Of a stretch of DNA of 62,644 nt, positions 27,766-36,805 are shown one piece after another. The number at the start of each line of letters is the position of its first letter. Within the stretch, counting starts at the first letter, position 1. Source of the stretch: Sphingomonadales bacterium Ga0077531 (GTDB taxonomy: Bacteria; Pseudomonadota; Alphaproteobacteria; Sphingomonadales; Sphingomonadaceae); contig LNED01000012.1 of assembly GCA_001464915.1 (NCBI GenBank), positions 1-62,644 of the forward strand. The letters run 5' to 3'. The position numbers and the translations under genes were made by a program. Below the pieces are notes generated by a model. That model did no database searches and was not told the DNA's origin. It was given only the letters and a program-made list of their open reading frames with translations.

Positions 27766-29361
27766 TTAAATCGTGATGTCAGTGGGGCGGTTGCGGCGCA
27801 ACCATCCGGCGACGAACAGGCGGGTCAACGTCACGCCGGTGAACACCGATGTGATGATGCCGATCACCAGCACCACGGCAAAGCCTTTGACCGGGCCGGA
27901 GCCGAACGCGAACAGCGCGACGCCGGAGATGACGTTGGTAAGGTTTGCGTCCCAGATCGCGCGGCTCGCTTCCTTGTAGCCGGTTTCGACCGCGGCGACG
28001 ACCTTGCGCCCGCGCGCGCGTTCTTCGCGGATACGTTCGTTGATCAGCACGTTGGCGTCTACAGCCGCGCCGATGGTGATGACAAAGCCCGCAATCCCCG
28101 GCAGCGTCAGCGTAAACCCGCCGAGCGCCATCAGGCCGAGCAGCATCAACACGTTGAACACCAGCGCGATGGTCGCATAGACGCCGAACCGGCCATAGGT
28201 CGCCACCATCAGCGCGATCACCGCAAGGCTGCCGATGCCCATCGCCAGCAGGCCCTTGCGGATCGAGTCTGCTCCCAGATCAGGCCCGACGGTGCGTTCT
28301 TCGACCACCGTCAGCGGCACCGGCAGCGCGCCTGACCGCAGCGAAATCGCCAGATTATTGGCGCTTTCGGGGTTGAAGCTGCCAGAAATCCGGGCCTGAC
28401 CGCCGCGGATCGCCTCTTCGAACACGGGAGTGGAGAGTACCTTGCCATCCAGGATGATCGCAAACGGCTTGCCCACGTTTTCGGTGCTGAGCTGCGCGAA
28501 TTTGCGCCCGCCGTTGGCATCGAAGGTGATGTTGACGACGCTCTGATTGTTCTCGTCAACCCCGGCCTGCGCGCCGGTCAGGCTGTCGCCGCGAATGCCG
28601 CCCAAACGCCGCACGGCCTCAAATTGGCCTTCTTGCGGAGTGCCGGGAGCATAGGGGAAAATCTCGCTGCCCGCGGGCGCGACCCCGGCAGCCACGTTTT
28701 CCGGCAGGGCGTTGATATCGACCATCTTGAATTCAAGCTGCGCGGTCTGACCGAGCAGGTTCTTGAGCGCCTCGGGATCTTCCAGCCCCGGCACCTGCAC
28801 CACGATCCGGGTGTCGCCCTGACGAATGATCGTTGGCTCGCGCGTGCCCAGTTCATCGATCCGGCGGCGCACCACTTCGGTGGCGCTGTTCATCGCGTCG
28901 TCGATCGCCTGATTGACCCCGGCATCGGTCTGTTCCAGCACAACGCGCTGGCCATCGACGACAGTCAGTTCCCACTCACGCGTGGTGCTCGCGCCCTGCA
29001 TCGTCGGTTCGATCAGCCCGCGCGCCCGGTCAATATCGGCAGCGTTTTCAAGGATGAACGAAAGCCGCCCGTCACCGGTCGAAACGTCGCCAATCCGAAT
29101 GCGCGGAGTCGCATTGCGCATGAGTTGGCGGGTGTTTTCTTCCATGTTCTCAAGCCGCTGCACACGAACATCGTCTGCCTTGGCTTCAAGCAGCAAGTGC
29201 GAACCGCCCGCCAGATCGAGCCCGAGATTGACCTGCGGGTTGGGCAGCGCGTCGGGCCAATCAAGCCCTGCGACATTGAACAGCGAAGGCAGCGCCAGCA
29301 CCGACGCGGCCAGCGTCAGGCCCCACAGCCACAGCTTTTTCCAGAGAGGGAATTCGAGCAT
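27766..29361 (-). CDS. secD: protein translocase subunit SecD
   Basis: SecD is the partner of SecF. The 531-residue product has the N-terminal membrane helix (KLWLWGLTLAASVLALPSLF), the NLGLDLAGGSHLLLEA motif, a large periplasmic P1 domain (about residues 60-360) and five C-terminal membrane segments with VDANVLINERIREE, the SecD counterpart of the SecF motif. It sits between yajC (56 bases upstream) and secF. Confidence 0.96.
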   Translation of the reverse strand: MLEFPLWKKLWLWGLTLAASVLALPSLFNVAGLDWPDALPNPQVNLGLDLAGGSHLLLEAKADDVRVQRLENMEENTRQLMRNATPRIRIGDVSTGDGRLSFILENAADIDRARGLIEPTMQGASTTREWELTVVDGQRVVLEQTDAGVNQAIDDAMNSATEVVRRRIDELGTREPTIIRQGDTRIVVQVPGLEDPEALKNLLGQTAQLEFKMVDINALPENVAAGVAPAGSEIFPYAPGTPQEGQFEAVRRLGGIRGDSLTGAQAGVDENNQSVVNITFDANGGRKFAQLSTENVGKPFAIILDGKVLSTPVFEEAIRGGQARISGSFNPESANNLAISLRSGALPVPLTVVEERTVGPDLGADSIRKGLLAMGIGSLAVIALMVATYGRFGVYATIALVFNVLMLLGLMALGGFTLTLPGIAGFVITIGAAVDANVLINERIREERARGRKVVAAVETGYKEASRAIWDANLTNVISGVALFAFGSGPVKGFAVVLVIGIITSVFTGVTLTRLFVAGWLRRNRPTDITI

Positions 29362-29417
29362 TGCGTCAGGTTCTCACGCGCAAAGGTTCAGGAACGAACC
29401 GCGTTTTCGCGGCCGGA

Positions 29418-29747
29418 TCAATCATTCGCGGGCGTGCCGCCGGGCGGGATGATGTCGCCGATGGTCGCCTTGATCGCCTTCACGCGGACATTGGTGCCCA
29501 GTTCCAGTTCGACATATACGTCATCGACCTTGGTGACTTTGCCGACGAGGCCGCCCGCGGTGACGACCTGATCGCCCTTCTTGACCCCGGCAATCTTGGT
29601 CTGGTGATCTTTCTGCCGCTTCATCTGCGGGCGGATGATCAGGAACCAGAAGATCGCGATCATGCCGACGATGGGCAAGAAGCTGATCCAGGCAGGCGGC
29701 GCAGCGGCAGCGCCTGCACCAGCGGCGGCGAGAAGGTCGATTGTCAT
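29418..29747 (-). CDS. yajC: preprotein translocase subunit YajC
   Basis: YajC is a small inner-membrane partner of SecDF. The 109-residue product has one membrane segment (SFLPIVGMIAIFWFLIIRPQ), followed by the diagnostic QMKRQKDHQTKIAGVKKGDQ and the strand region VVTAGGLVGKVTKVDDVYVELEL. It opens the yajC-secD-secF operon and faces the tRNA-Pro gene across 231 bases of non-coding DNA. Confidence 0.94.
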   Translation of the reverse strand: MTIDLLAAAGAGAAAAPPAWISFLPIVGMIAIFWFLIIRPQMKRQKDHQTKIAGVKKGDQVVTAGGLVGKVTKVDDVYVELELGTNVRVKAIKATIGDIIPPGGTPAND

Positions 29748-29978
29748 ACGATAAAGCCCGTCAGGATTCCGTTGTACATATACCGGCGGCGTCGTCCCGG
29801 ACGCTCTGTTGGAGCGGCGGTCTGGCTTGCCTCCCGTTCAAGTGGGCGCGCCTAGCAGCAATGCAAGCGCCCCGCAATCGGGGGGGATGCAAGCGGTGCA
29901 AGGCAGCAACACCCACAACCCTTTCAAACCTGCTTGCCAGCCAGAAACCAGCGCCCTATAGGCGCCGCTCCACTGGAT

Positions 29979-30055
29979 CGGGACGTAGCGCAGCCTGGTA
30001 GCGCATCACACTGGGGGTGTGGGGGTCGGAGGTTCGAATCCTCTCGTCCCGACCA
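29979..30055 (+). tRNA. tRNA-Pro (GGG anticodon)
   Basis: The 77-nt cloverleaf has acceptor CGGGACG pairing with CGTCCCG, a D arm with AGCCTGGTAGCGC, the anticodon loop TGGGGGT carrying GGG, and a T arm with GGTTCGAATCC; CCA is encoded. The recombinase gene starts 190 bases further on, so this tRNA is the likely integration site. Confidence 0.97.
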
Positions 30056-30245
30056 GTGGACCCTCTTTCTCAGGACAAGGCCGCAGGGTTCCTCAACTTT
30101 TGAGGAATTAAGCGATGAAGTTCGGAGTCTGGACTCCCAAAGTGTGCACCAACCTGTGCACCTTAATGTGCACCAGTTGTCGTGCGCGGCCGAAAATGTG
30201 CTCGCAGCGGCCTGCCGAGAGATCGCAATCAAGTGGCAGCGGCCA

Positions 30246-32387
30246 ATGAGTATCTATCGGCGAGGCGCCGTGTTCTGGTGGCGACGCCGGCTCTCCGTGA
30301 AAAATCTTGATGCGCGATGGGATCCAGTGGCGCCGACCTTGGGCTCGCCTGCTGCGCGATCTATAATACTCCGTATATCGCTGAAGACCACCGATCGGCT
30401 CGAGGCGAGGCGCAGGGGACTATCCCTCGATGTGGAGTTGGAAATGGTAGCTGTTACGATGCCGGAACGGGTGAAAGCGCCAGACGCCAAGCAGCTGGCG
30501 TCGATCTATCAAGAGGCTTTGCGGTTCAAGATCGATCAGATCGAGCGCCTCCAGAGCCGGCCTCCTTTCAATGACAACCTGCACGCGGCATCGAATAAAG
30601 CCTACGCGCTGCTCTTCGGAGCGATCGCTCGCTCGGGCATTTTCCCCGAGATCGGAACGCCTGACGGCGATCACCTGCTGCAGAATCCAGACTTGAGCTC
30701 CACCGAGCAGGAAGTGCTCAACGAGATCTTGCAGGTGCACGCCCCAAGCAGCAGCACCGAAGCCTTGGAAGCAGTGGCCTCAGCCTCAAGACAGGCAATC
30801 GGTGAAGATGAGGCAAGCGCAAGGCCTGCGCTCGGTTACCCGATCATCGCTCCAAGGTTCATCTCCAACTATATCGCCAATGCCGGCTTGCCGGAGACGC
30901 CGGAAAATCGAAGGATTGCGCTGGCGCTTGCCGCCTCTGCCTATGGCGATGCCTGCAATCAAGCGCATGCTCTTCTGCAAAAGCACATTGATGACGGGCA
31001 AGATTCCGTCATGCCGTCCGTGCTCGCCAGATTGATTTTTGGCAACCAGAACAGCATGAGCGCTGGCGACAGACTCACCAACTTGGATAAAGCGGCCAGC
31101 TTACCGAACGTGAAAGATCAAGGTGCCGAACAGACCGGGCTGACGGCCCATATCTCTGCTATCCTTACTGCTCCTTCGCCTTCCGACAGCCTCATCGATC
31201 TCACAATCTCAGAGGTATGTGAAATGGCTGTCGGGGAGATGGCTAGCTCTGGGGCATGGCGTGACTCCGCTCAGCGGAACGCCAAGGTCATTACGATGCT
31301 CTTCATCGCCGTTAATGGCGATCTTCGGATGAGCGAGATCAACCGCACCCACCTCGTCGCATTGAACAATCGGCTTAAAACTATGCCGACGATCTGGGGG
31401 AAATGTCGAGAAGACCGAGAAGGGGGAATCGCCGCTGTCTTCAGACGCGGTGACGTGCTTGCTTCACAATGGTCGGCAAACCCAGACCGGGCCAGGCTGG
31501 AGAAGCTACCCAAGGTCGGATTGGCGGCGGCCACGCACAATCGGCACATCAACACTCTGGGCCAATTGTTCAAATATGTAGCGGACTTGGAAGATAGCGA
31601 CGGCAACAAGACCCACGTCCATCCGCGGGTAAGCTTCAGCAAGCTGACGGTGACTGACAAGCGCAGGAAAAACAAACGCAAACCAATCCCGCAAGAAGAC
31701 GAACTGCGAAAGCTTCTGAGCGGCCCGCTCTTCTCGGGCTGCAAAGATCAGGACGACCGCTTCACACCGGGACCATACGTCTTCCACGATGGAGGCTACT
31801 GGGTTCCGCTGATGCTCGTTGTCTATGGAGCACGCTCGAACGAGTTGTGCCAGATGCCGCTGATGGACGTCTTCGAGGACGCGCCGATTCCGTATTTTGT
31901 CATTCGAGAGGATACTGGCCGTAAGCTTAAAACAGAAAGCTCGACCCGTTGGCTTCCGATTGCCCCGAAGCTGATCGATTTGAACTTCCTTGAGTATGTC
32001 CGTGCGCTGAAAGAACGAGGTGAATACTGGCTCTTCCCTGAATTCAATCAAACGAAGATGCCTCCCCGTAAAGCGTTTAGTGATCGTATATTCTCAAAAC
32101 TGCTTGAATATCACTTTCCCGATGGCACATCAGGACTATTCGAAGATAAGGACATCGACACACAATCGATGCGTAAGGTAGTCACAACATGCTTGAGGCA
32201 AGGCAGACCAAAGATTGACCTTGGCATTAGACAGTATTTTATTGGGCACTCTAGATCGACCACGATAGAGGAGGTTTATGAAGATGACCCAAATCTTGAA
32301 GAACTTCTTCCATGTGTAAAGAAGACGCAAAAACTTATCGCCCATGTTACCGCATTTACTCTGCGGCTTAGAAACTCAGAGCCCTAA
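30246..32387 (+). CDS. large tyrosine recombinase (integrase) next to tRNA-Pro
   Basis: This site-specific recombinase likely integrated an element at the tRNA-Pro gene. From the ATG at 30246 ([20 protein letters not shown], a DUF6538-type opening) it has 713 residues, well above classic integrases because of a long N-terminal arm. The C-terminal catalytic domain shows Arg at about 530 ([12 protein letters not shown]), Arg at about 643 in TQSMRK, where the usual HxxR His is Gln, His at about 668 (IGHSRS) and the nucleophile Tyr at about 678 (EEVYED). AT-richer codon use near its 3' end suggests transfer. A longer frame through the tRNA was rejected as the start. Confidence 0.86.
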   Translation: MSIYRRGAVFWWRRRLSVKNLDARWDPVAPTLGSPAARSIILRISLKTTDRLEARRRGLSLDVELEMVAVTMPERVKAPDAKQLASIYQEALRFKIDQIERLQSRPPFNDNLHAASNKAYALLFGAIARSGIFPEIGTPDGDHLLQNPDLSSTEQEVLNEILQVHAPSSSTEALEAVASASRQAIGEDEASARPALGYPIIAPRFISNYIANAGLPETPENRRIALALAASAYGDACNQAHALLQKHIDDGQDSVMPSVLARLIFGNQNSMSAGDRLTNLDKAASLPNVKDQGAEQTGLTAHISAILTAPSPSDSLIDLTISEVCEMAVGEMASSGAWRDSAQRNAKVITMLFIAVNGDLRMSEINRTHLVALNNRLKTMPTIWGKCREDREGGIAAVFRRGDVLASQWSANPDRARLEKLPKVGLAAATHNRHINTLGQLFKYVADLEDSDGNKTHVHPRVSFSKLTVTDKRRKNKRKPIPQEDELRKLLSGPLFSGCKDQDDRFTPGPYVFHDGGYWVPLMLVVYGARSNELCQMPLMDVFEDAPIPYFVIREDTGRKLKTESSTRWLPIAPKLIDLNFLEYVRALKERGEYWLFPEFNQTKMPPRKAFSDRIFSKLLEYHFPDGTSGLFEDKDIDTQSMRKVVTTCLRQGRPKIDLGIRQYFIGHSRSTTIEEVYEDDPNLEELLPCVKKTQKLIAHVTAFTLRLRNSEP

Positions 32388-32633
32388 ACGATCTGCTTAT
32401 TGGCTGCGGTCATCTCGCTCATTCTCCCGCTCGATCGCAAACGATCACGCATGCGGAGATTTTAGTCGCAATCTTAAGGCAGAGGCTGGGACAAAGCCGT
32501 CGTTCCTAAACGGCAGGCCGAATGACTGGTATTGCTACAAGCGGACACAGCCCTGCCCGGGAGCGTAAATGGCGGCTATTGAAGGTTTACCTCCTGAAAA
32601 CCGACATGCAGGAAACGATCCCGTTTCAGACAT
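32388..32633. other. non-coding gap after the integrase
   Basis: These 246 bases hold no convincing gene, terminator or tRNA-end duplicate. Base composition is more even than in the neighbours. It may be leftover element DNA. Confidence 0.4.
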
Positions 32634-33248
32634 TCAAATAGGGTTTGAACGGCCTCGACGTCGGAAAAAATTTATTGCGGTATGCGAGGCCGCCGCAGCC
32701 GCCAAACCGAGCAAGATCGATACGAGCATCTGGCTTGGCCAATGCCCACCCAACACAACCCTTGCCGTGGCTCCCGTGATGATCAGAAACGCCGCGAGCA
32801 CTTGGAGCAAGGCCGTGTCCCGACGCTTGGCCCGGGACATAAGCACAACCCCAAAGACGCCGCCAAAAACCAACCCGAATGTCGATGGCAGACCGCTGGA
32901 ACTGCTCGCACTGGCGACCTCGACGACATCGGCCGCCGGACGCGGGGCGAAGATCAGCGCGCGCGAAGCCTTGTCGATGAGCCAGCCAAACCCAAAAGCC
33001 AGCGGCACCGCCAACGCGGCACGCCAGCCAGCGATAAGCCACGCCAACCCCGCAGCAACGACGATTGTTGCGACCACCAGCGGCGACTTGGCCGTGTCGG
33101 TCAGCCATTCAGCCCATTGCGGCGAAGCACCGAAAGCCGATTGCAAAGCGAGGGTCACGGCAACATCCCCCGGCAAAGGTCCCAGCACTGCTAGGCAAGC
33201 TGCTCCCAAGACGAGGGCAGAAAGGGTGAGGGTGACAACTATGCGCAT
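32634..33248 (-). CDS. PAP2-like membrane protein with altered catalytic motifs
   Basis: The 204-residue product has about five membrane segments and the overall order of PAP2-type lipid phosphatases. Motif 1 is recognisable as DKASRALIFAPRP. Motif 2, normally PSGH, reads LPSTFG, so the acid His is missing, and motif 3, normally SRxxxGxHxxxD, reads ARVVLGGHWPSQ, keeping Arg and His but with Gln for Asp. It may be a divergent or inactive phosphatase or a non-phosphatase relative. It diverges from the APC permease gene, 36 bases away. Confidence 0.65.
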   Translation of the reverse strand: MRIVVTLTLSALVLGAACLAVLGPLPGDVAVTLALQSAFGASPQWAEWLTDTAKSPLVVATIVVAAGLAWLIAGWRAALAVPLAFGFGWLIDKASRALIFAPRPAADVVEVASASSSSGLPSTFGLVFGGVFGVVLMSRAKRRDTALLQVLAAFLIITGATARVVLGGHWPSQMLVSILLGLAAAAASHTAINFFRRRGRSNPI

Positions 33249-33284
33249 GGCTTCTGCGGCGCACCCTTCAGCACGGAGAAATGA

Positions 33285-34532
33285 ATGGTCAAGGAAAGTT
33301 CCGACGTGAAGCGCGATATTGGCCTGACCGGAACCGTGCTGCTCGGGCTCGGGTCGATGCTGGGTTCAGGCGTGTTCGTCAGCATTGCGCTGGCCGAGAA
33401 TATGATCGGGGCATGGGTGCTGCCTGCAATCCTGCTGGCGGCGGCTCTGGCCGGGTGCAACGCTCTGTCGAGCGCGCAGCTCGCTGCAAGCCATCCGCGC
33501 GCGGGCGGCACCTACGAATATGGTCATGTCTATTTGTCGCCCTCTGCGGGCTTTCGGGCGGGCCTTGCGTTCCTCATGGCGAAAGGGGCTTCGGGGGCGA
33601 CGGCCGCGTTGGCCTTTGCCGCCTATTGCGATGCGCTTGCCCCGACGATGATCCCGCGCGTGCCGGTAGCCATTGCGCTGGTCGCCTTGCTCGCCGCTCC
33701 GGTGCTGGCCGGGCTGCGACGGGCGAACTGGCTTAATGCCGCGATCGTTGGCTTCGTGGTGCTGGTGCTGTTAGCGTTGATTGTCAGCGGCAGCCTTGCG
33801 CGAGGTGTGGCACCGGACTTCGCTGCCGGTAACGTAGGTGCCGACATCTTCCTTCATGCCAGCGCGCTGCTGTTCGTCGCTTTCACTGGCTACGGCCGAG
33901 TTGCGACGCTGGCCGAGGAAGTGCGCGATCCGGCTCGCACCATCCCGCCAGCCATCGCCGTTACGATCGTTGCGACCAGCCTGCTTTACCTCGGGATCGG
34001 ATGGGTGTTGGCGCGCGTGCCGCTGGGCGAGACCGAAGCGGCGACAGTGCTGGAGGCCGCGGCTCTTGCCATTGGCTGGCCCGGCCTGGCGCTTGCAGTG
34101 GCGCTGGCGGCGCTGTCCGCCATGGCAGGCGTGCTGCTCAACCTGCTGCTCGGCCTGTCGCGCGTGCTGCTGGCGATGGGGAGGCGCGGCGATGCGCCTG
34201 CGGCTCTGGCTGGGCTACGGGGGGATCAACCCGTTGCTGCCATTATCGCAGTCGCACTCGGAATTGCGGGCCTCTGCCTGATCGGTGATGTGCGGGTAGC
34301 CTGGACACTCAGCGCGGTAGCCGTGCTAATCTATTATGCGGTGACCAACCGTTCGGCCTTGCGACTGCCACCCGCGCACCGCCTGTTTCCGCGCTGGATC
34401 AGTTGGGCCGGACTTGCAGGATGCGTAAGCCTCGCGGTGTTCATTCCGCTTGTCTATTGGCTGTGGGTTGCCTTGGCCGCAGTCATATCATTCCTGCTGC
34501 GGGGGATGCTGACCAAGCGAGCGCCAAGTTGA
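33285..34532 (+). CDS. APC-family amino acid/polyamine permease
   Basis: The 415-residue product is a polytopic membrane transporter with 11-12 hydrophobic segments. The APC hallmark of the first helix, GLGSMLGSGVFVSIALA, and FTGYGRVATLAEEVRDPARTIP after the sixth are both present, as in cation- and amino-acid permeases of the superfamily. Substrate cannot be told. An ATG with GGAGAAATGAATGG context at 33285 gives the full first helix. Confidence 0.85.
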   Translation: MVKESSDVKRDIGLTGTVLLGLGSMLGSGVFVSIALAENMIGAWVLPAILLAAALAGCNALSSAQLAASHPRAGGTYEYGHVYLSPSAGFRAGLAFLMAKGASGATAALAFAAYCDALAPTMIPRVPVAIALVALLAAPVLAGLRRANWLNAAIVGFVVLVLLALIVSGSLARGVAPDFAAGNVGADIFLHASALLFVAFTGYGRVATLAEEVRDPARTIPPAIAVTIVATSLLYLGIGWVLARVPLGETEAATVLEAAALAIGWPGLALAVALAALSAMAGVLLNLLLGLSRVLLAMGRRGDAPAALAGLRGDQPVAAIIAVALGIAGLCLIGDVRVAWTLSAVAVLIYYAVTNRSALRLPPAHRLFPRWISWAGLAGCVSLAVFIPLVYWLWVALAAVISFLLRGMLTKRAPS

Positions 34533-34896
34533 TGCATGCGGCAGAAATTCCCCCAGCATCGGCAATATAACGCGCTGCTGCAGCGGCCTGGAAACTGACA
34601 CGCGGCTTTTCTGCATTGCGATGATACAACGGCTTAGCCATTAACTCACCCCGAGCGTAACAGCTTCAATTCACTCGCCCGCAAAGCAGGCGCTCGGCGT
34701 CAGGCGGCACATTTACTCATCGGTTCTTTTCGCATCGCCGGAAACCACCCAACAAATGGGCCCACTTGGGAACCTTGATACGTAAGACCCAACTTGCCGG
34801 ATTCCGCGGTGCGCAACCTCGACAATCGAGCGGTCCTGGAGGCCCAAGTTCGCAGCATTCGCAACCAATCATCGCATTTCTCCTCTGGCGTGCGAG
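34533..34896. other. non-coding stretch between the permease and the hemoglobin operon
   Basis: In these 364 bases I see no gene supported on either strand, no tRNA and no clear repeat. It lies between two convergent units (APC permease and the membrane-protein/hemoglobin operon) and could hold their terminators, but no strong hairpin with a T-run is evident. A degenerate remnant cannot be excluded. Confidence 0.4.
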
Positions 34897-35382
34897 TTAC
34901 ATCACGACGGCGATAATTCCCGCAATCGCGAGGCCGAACACGGCGACTGCGACCGGCACGATCAGAATCTGACCGAATACTGCACCGCGCGACATCGGGC
35001 CGAAGGCAGTTTGCAGGGTGGCGCCATGCCGTTCGAGAGGGCTTGCGCTTTGCGGCGGGCCTTGTCGGGCGATCACCCGCGCAGTGCCGAAGAACATGAT
35101 GATATATACTGCCGAGACTGCAATCGCGAAGCCCGCTCGGCCGCCGCCCGTGCTCGCCAGCAAAGCGGTCAGAAAGACAGCATAGCAGGCGATCATGCCG
35201 AGCCAGATCGCGCGCGGCAGATCGAAGGTCCGCCGTTCGCCAACCCGCTCGAAGCTCGGGTGATTATCATTCGCCTCGTGCTGAACGACGGGGGTGATTG
35301 CCGGACCGGTGTCCGTAACCACATCGTTCTGAACGTGAACGCCATGATCCGCAAAGGCTTGTGTGTTCGGGGCTTCAGGCAT
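34897..35382 (-). CDS. hypothetical membrane protein coupled to truncated hemoglobin
   Basis: I do not recognise a named family. The 161-residue product has a hydrophilic N-terminus of about 58 residues, two close membrane segments (IWLGMIACYAVFLTALLAS and AGFAIAVSAVYIIMFFGTARVIA), a loop, and a third at the C-terminus (GQILIVPVAVAVFGLAIAGIIAVVM). Its start overlaps the 3' end of the hemoglobin gene by 8 bases, so the two are probably translated together. A role beside NO or oxygen handling at the membrane is an inference from this coupling. Confidence 0.72.
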   Translation of the reverse strand: MPEAPNTQAFADHGVHVQNDVVTDTGPAITPVVQHEANDNHPSFERVGERRTFDLPRAIWLGMIACYAVFLTALLASTGGGRAGFAIAVSAVYIIMFFGTARVIARQGPPQSASPLERHGATLQTAFGPMSRGAVFGQILIVPVAVAVFGLAIAGIIAVVM

Positions 35383-35875
35383 GAGGCAATTCCCTTCCTG
35401 CGCGCCCCCCGGCCAATCCGGAACGGCGCATTTCGATGGCGGTGAACAGGCTGTCGGCGATCATCCGTGCCCGACCCGCGACCAGTCCGGTCGCTTCGGG
35501 ATGGCGTTCGAGCTGGCGCAAGGTCGCGTAGAATAGGTCGAGCCAGCGCACGAAGTGGCCAAGTTCCAAGCCCGGAATAGCCAGATGCTTAAGCATCGGA
35601 TTGCCCGAAAACTCGCCGCTATTGTGCAGCACGGACCGCCAGAAGGCTTTCATCCGGGTGAGATGTGCGGGCCAATCGTGGACGCGGCTGGCAAAAATCT
35701 CAGCCAGCAGATCATCGGCGCGGATAGCGGCGTAAAAGGTCTCGACCATGGCATCGATGAAATCGGCATCGACGCCAATCGCTTCAGCCGCCGCCCGCTT
35801 TTCCGCCCGCTTTTGCAGCGCGAAAGTGCATGCATCAGACTGGGGCTGGACCGGCGTGGAGGCGGTATTCAACAT
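35375..35875 (-). CDS. group III truncated hemoglobin
   Basis: Truncated hemoglobins bind heme and react with oxygen and nitric oxide; group III members are often tied to NO or microaerobic stress. The 2-on-2 globin core starts at FIDAMVETFYAAIRADDLLAEIF and contains the group III features DWPAHLTRMKAFWRSVLHNSGEF and the His in PGLELGHFVRWLDLF as proximal ligand. An N-terminal extension of about 35 residues precedes it. A GAGGAATT ribosome site and a 27-bp dyad operator lie immediately upstream of the start at 35875. The divergent gene encodes an NsrR-like regulator, which supports NO control. Confidence 0.9.
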   Translation of the reverse strand: MLNTASTPVQPQSDACTFALQKRAEKRAAAEAIGVDADFIDAMVETFYAAIRADDLLAEIFASRVHDWPAHLTRMKAFWRSVLHNSGEFSGNPMLKHLAIPGLELGHFVRWLDLFYATLRQLERHPEATGLVAGRARMIADSLFTAIEMRRSGLAGGRAGRELPHA

Positions 35876-35886
35876 GTGAATTCCTC

Positions 35887-35913
35887 TTAATAGGTATATG
35901 AGTTACCCATTAA
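35887..35913. promoter_or_regulatory. 27-bp dyad, putative NsrR-type operator (hemoglobin/nsrR)
   Basis: Half-sites TTAATAGGTAT (35887-35897) and TTACCCATTAA (35903-35913) are inverted copies with 9 of 11 matches around a 5-base centre. The dyad lies between the divergent hemoglobin and Rrf2 genes, 12 bases from the hemoglobin start. A close relative (19 of 27 positions) sits upstream of nnrS at 40139-40165. Binding by the adjacent NsrR-like protein is an inference. Confidence 0.65.
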
Positions 35914-35955
35914 GCCACGTTGCTCTTAAAAGCAATATCTGATATGCATATTTTC

Positions 35956-36420
35956 ATGCAGCTTAGCCTTCACACCGATTACGCCCTGCGTGTGCTGATG
36001 ACCCTTGCGGCCACTGACCGGCACTTGTCGGTTGATGAGATTGCCCAACGGTTCAGGATTTCGCGCAACCACTTGGCCAAAGTCGTGCAGCGGCTGCAGG
36101 CGGAAGGGCTGATCGAGACATTTCGCGGTCGCGGCGGCGGGATGCGGCTGGCGCGCCCTGCCGACACCATCACCGTGGGCGAAGTGGTGCGCCGGTTCGA
36201 GAACCTGGACGCTTTCGTGTCCTGCTTTGCCGCGGGGTCTGGCTGCGCGATCAACGGAATGTGTGGCCTCAAACCGCTTTTGAGCGAAGCGATAGAGGAT
36301 TTCCTTACACGGCTCGATCAGCGCCGCATCAGTGAGCTTATCCCTGACCCTAAAGGTTTCCGGGATTGCTTGCTGCGTGAACCAGCAGCACCATTCGAAC
36401 CGCAGCCCAGTCCTGCCTGA
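35956..36420 (+). CDS. nsrR: NsrR-like Rrf2-family regulator
   Basis: NsrR is a [2Fe-2S]/[4Fe-4S] repressor that senses nitric oxide. The start MQLSLHTDYALRVLMTLAAT is the classic NsrR opening, so I chose the ATG at 35956 rather than one 12 bases upstream. The winged helix covers residues 1-75. Three cysteines at about 90, 97 and 103 (SCFAAGSGCAINGMCGL) match the cluster ligands of the family, although their spacing, C-x6-C-x5-C, is one residue longer than usual. Its neighbours are an NO-related hemoglobin and NnrS/NnrU genes, and a dyad lies in its own promoter, suggesting autoregulation. Confidence 0.85.
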   Translation: MQLSLHTDYALRVLMTLAATDRHLSVDEIAQRFRISRNHLAKVVQRLQAEGLIETFRGRGGGMRLARPADTITVGEVVRRFENLDAFVSCFAAGSGCAINGMCGLKPLLSEAIEDFLTRLDQRRISELIPDPKGFRDCLLREPAAPFEPQPSPA

Positions 36421-36463
36421 CCCGTCAGCAACCACGACCCATCAGAAACAAGGAGATCAGGTC

Positions 36464-36805
36464 ATGGCCCTGCATCATGCCAGCCCCGGTGAAGTGATCG
36501 ACCTTGGCCTGCCCGCTCAGGCGCCAGACACACCCGGCACAAAAGCGATCGTCAAGACCGACCGGTTTGAAGCCATCCGGCTCGTGCTGAAACAAGGGGA
36601 TTCCGTCCCCGCCCATCAAGTCGGTTCGCAGATCACGCTCCATTGCCTTCAGGGCGCAGCAAATGTGAAGCTGGCTGACCGAACGCTGCCACTGCATCCC
36701 GATCAATGGGTGTTCTTTGCCGCCAACACCGTCCACGGCATCGACGCCGTTACTGACACCGTGCTGTTGATGACGATCATGTTGCCCATTGCGCAGGACA
36801 CCTAA
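36464..36805 (+). CDS. small cupin-fold protein
   Basis: The 113-residue product has the double-stranded beta-helix pattern of a single-domain cupin: the first half EAIRLVLKQGDSVPAHQVGSQITLHCLQG and the second DQWVFFAANTVHGIDAV. The usual metal-binding HxH pair is reduced (AHQVGSQ and VHGID), so it may or may not bind metal. The start at 36464 follows an AAGGAG ribosome site, 43 bases after nsrR, so they can be co-transcribed. Cupins of this kind occur often near nitrosative stress genes; specific function unknown. Confidence 0.72.
   Translation: MALHHASPGEVIDLGLPAQAPDTPGTKAIVKTDRFEAIRLVLKQGDSVPAHQVGSQITLHCLQGAANVKLADRTLPLHPDQWVFFAANTVHGIDAVTDTVLLMTIMLPIAQDT

Noticed and set aside
29934..30245. 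Upstream extension of the integrase through the tRNA-Pro gene
   Set aside because: It would translate the tRNA; the family N-terminus starts at the ATG at 30246.
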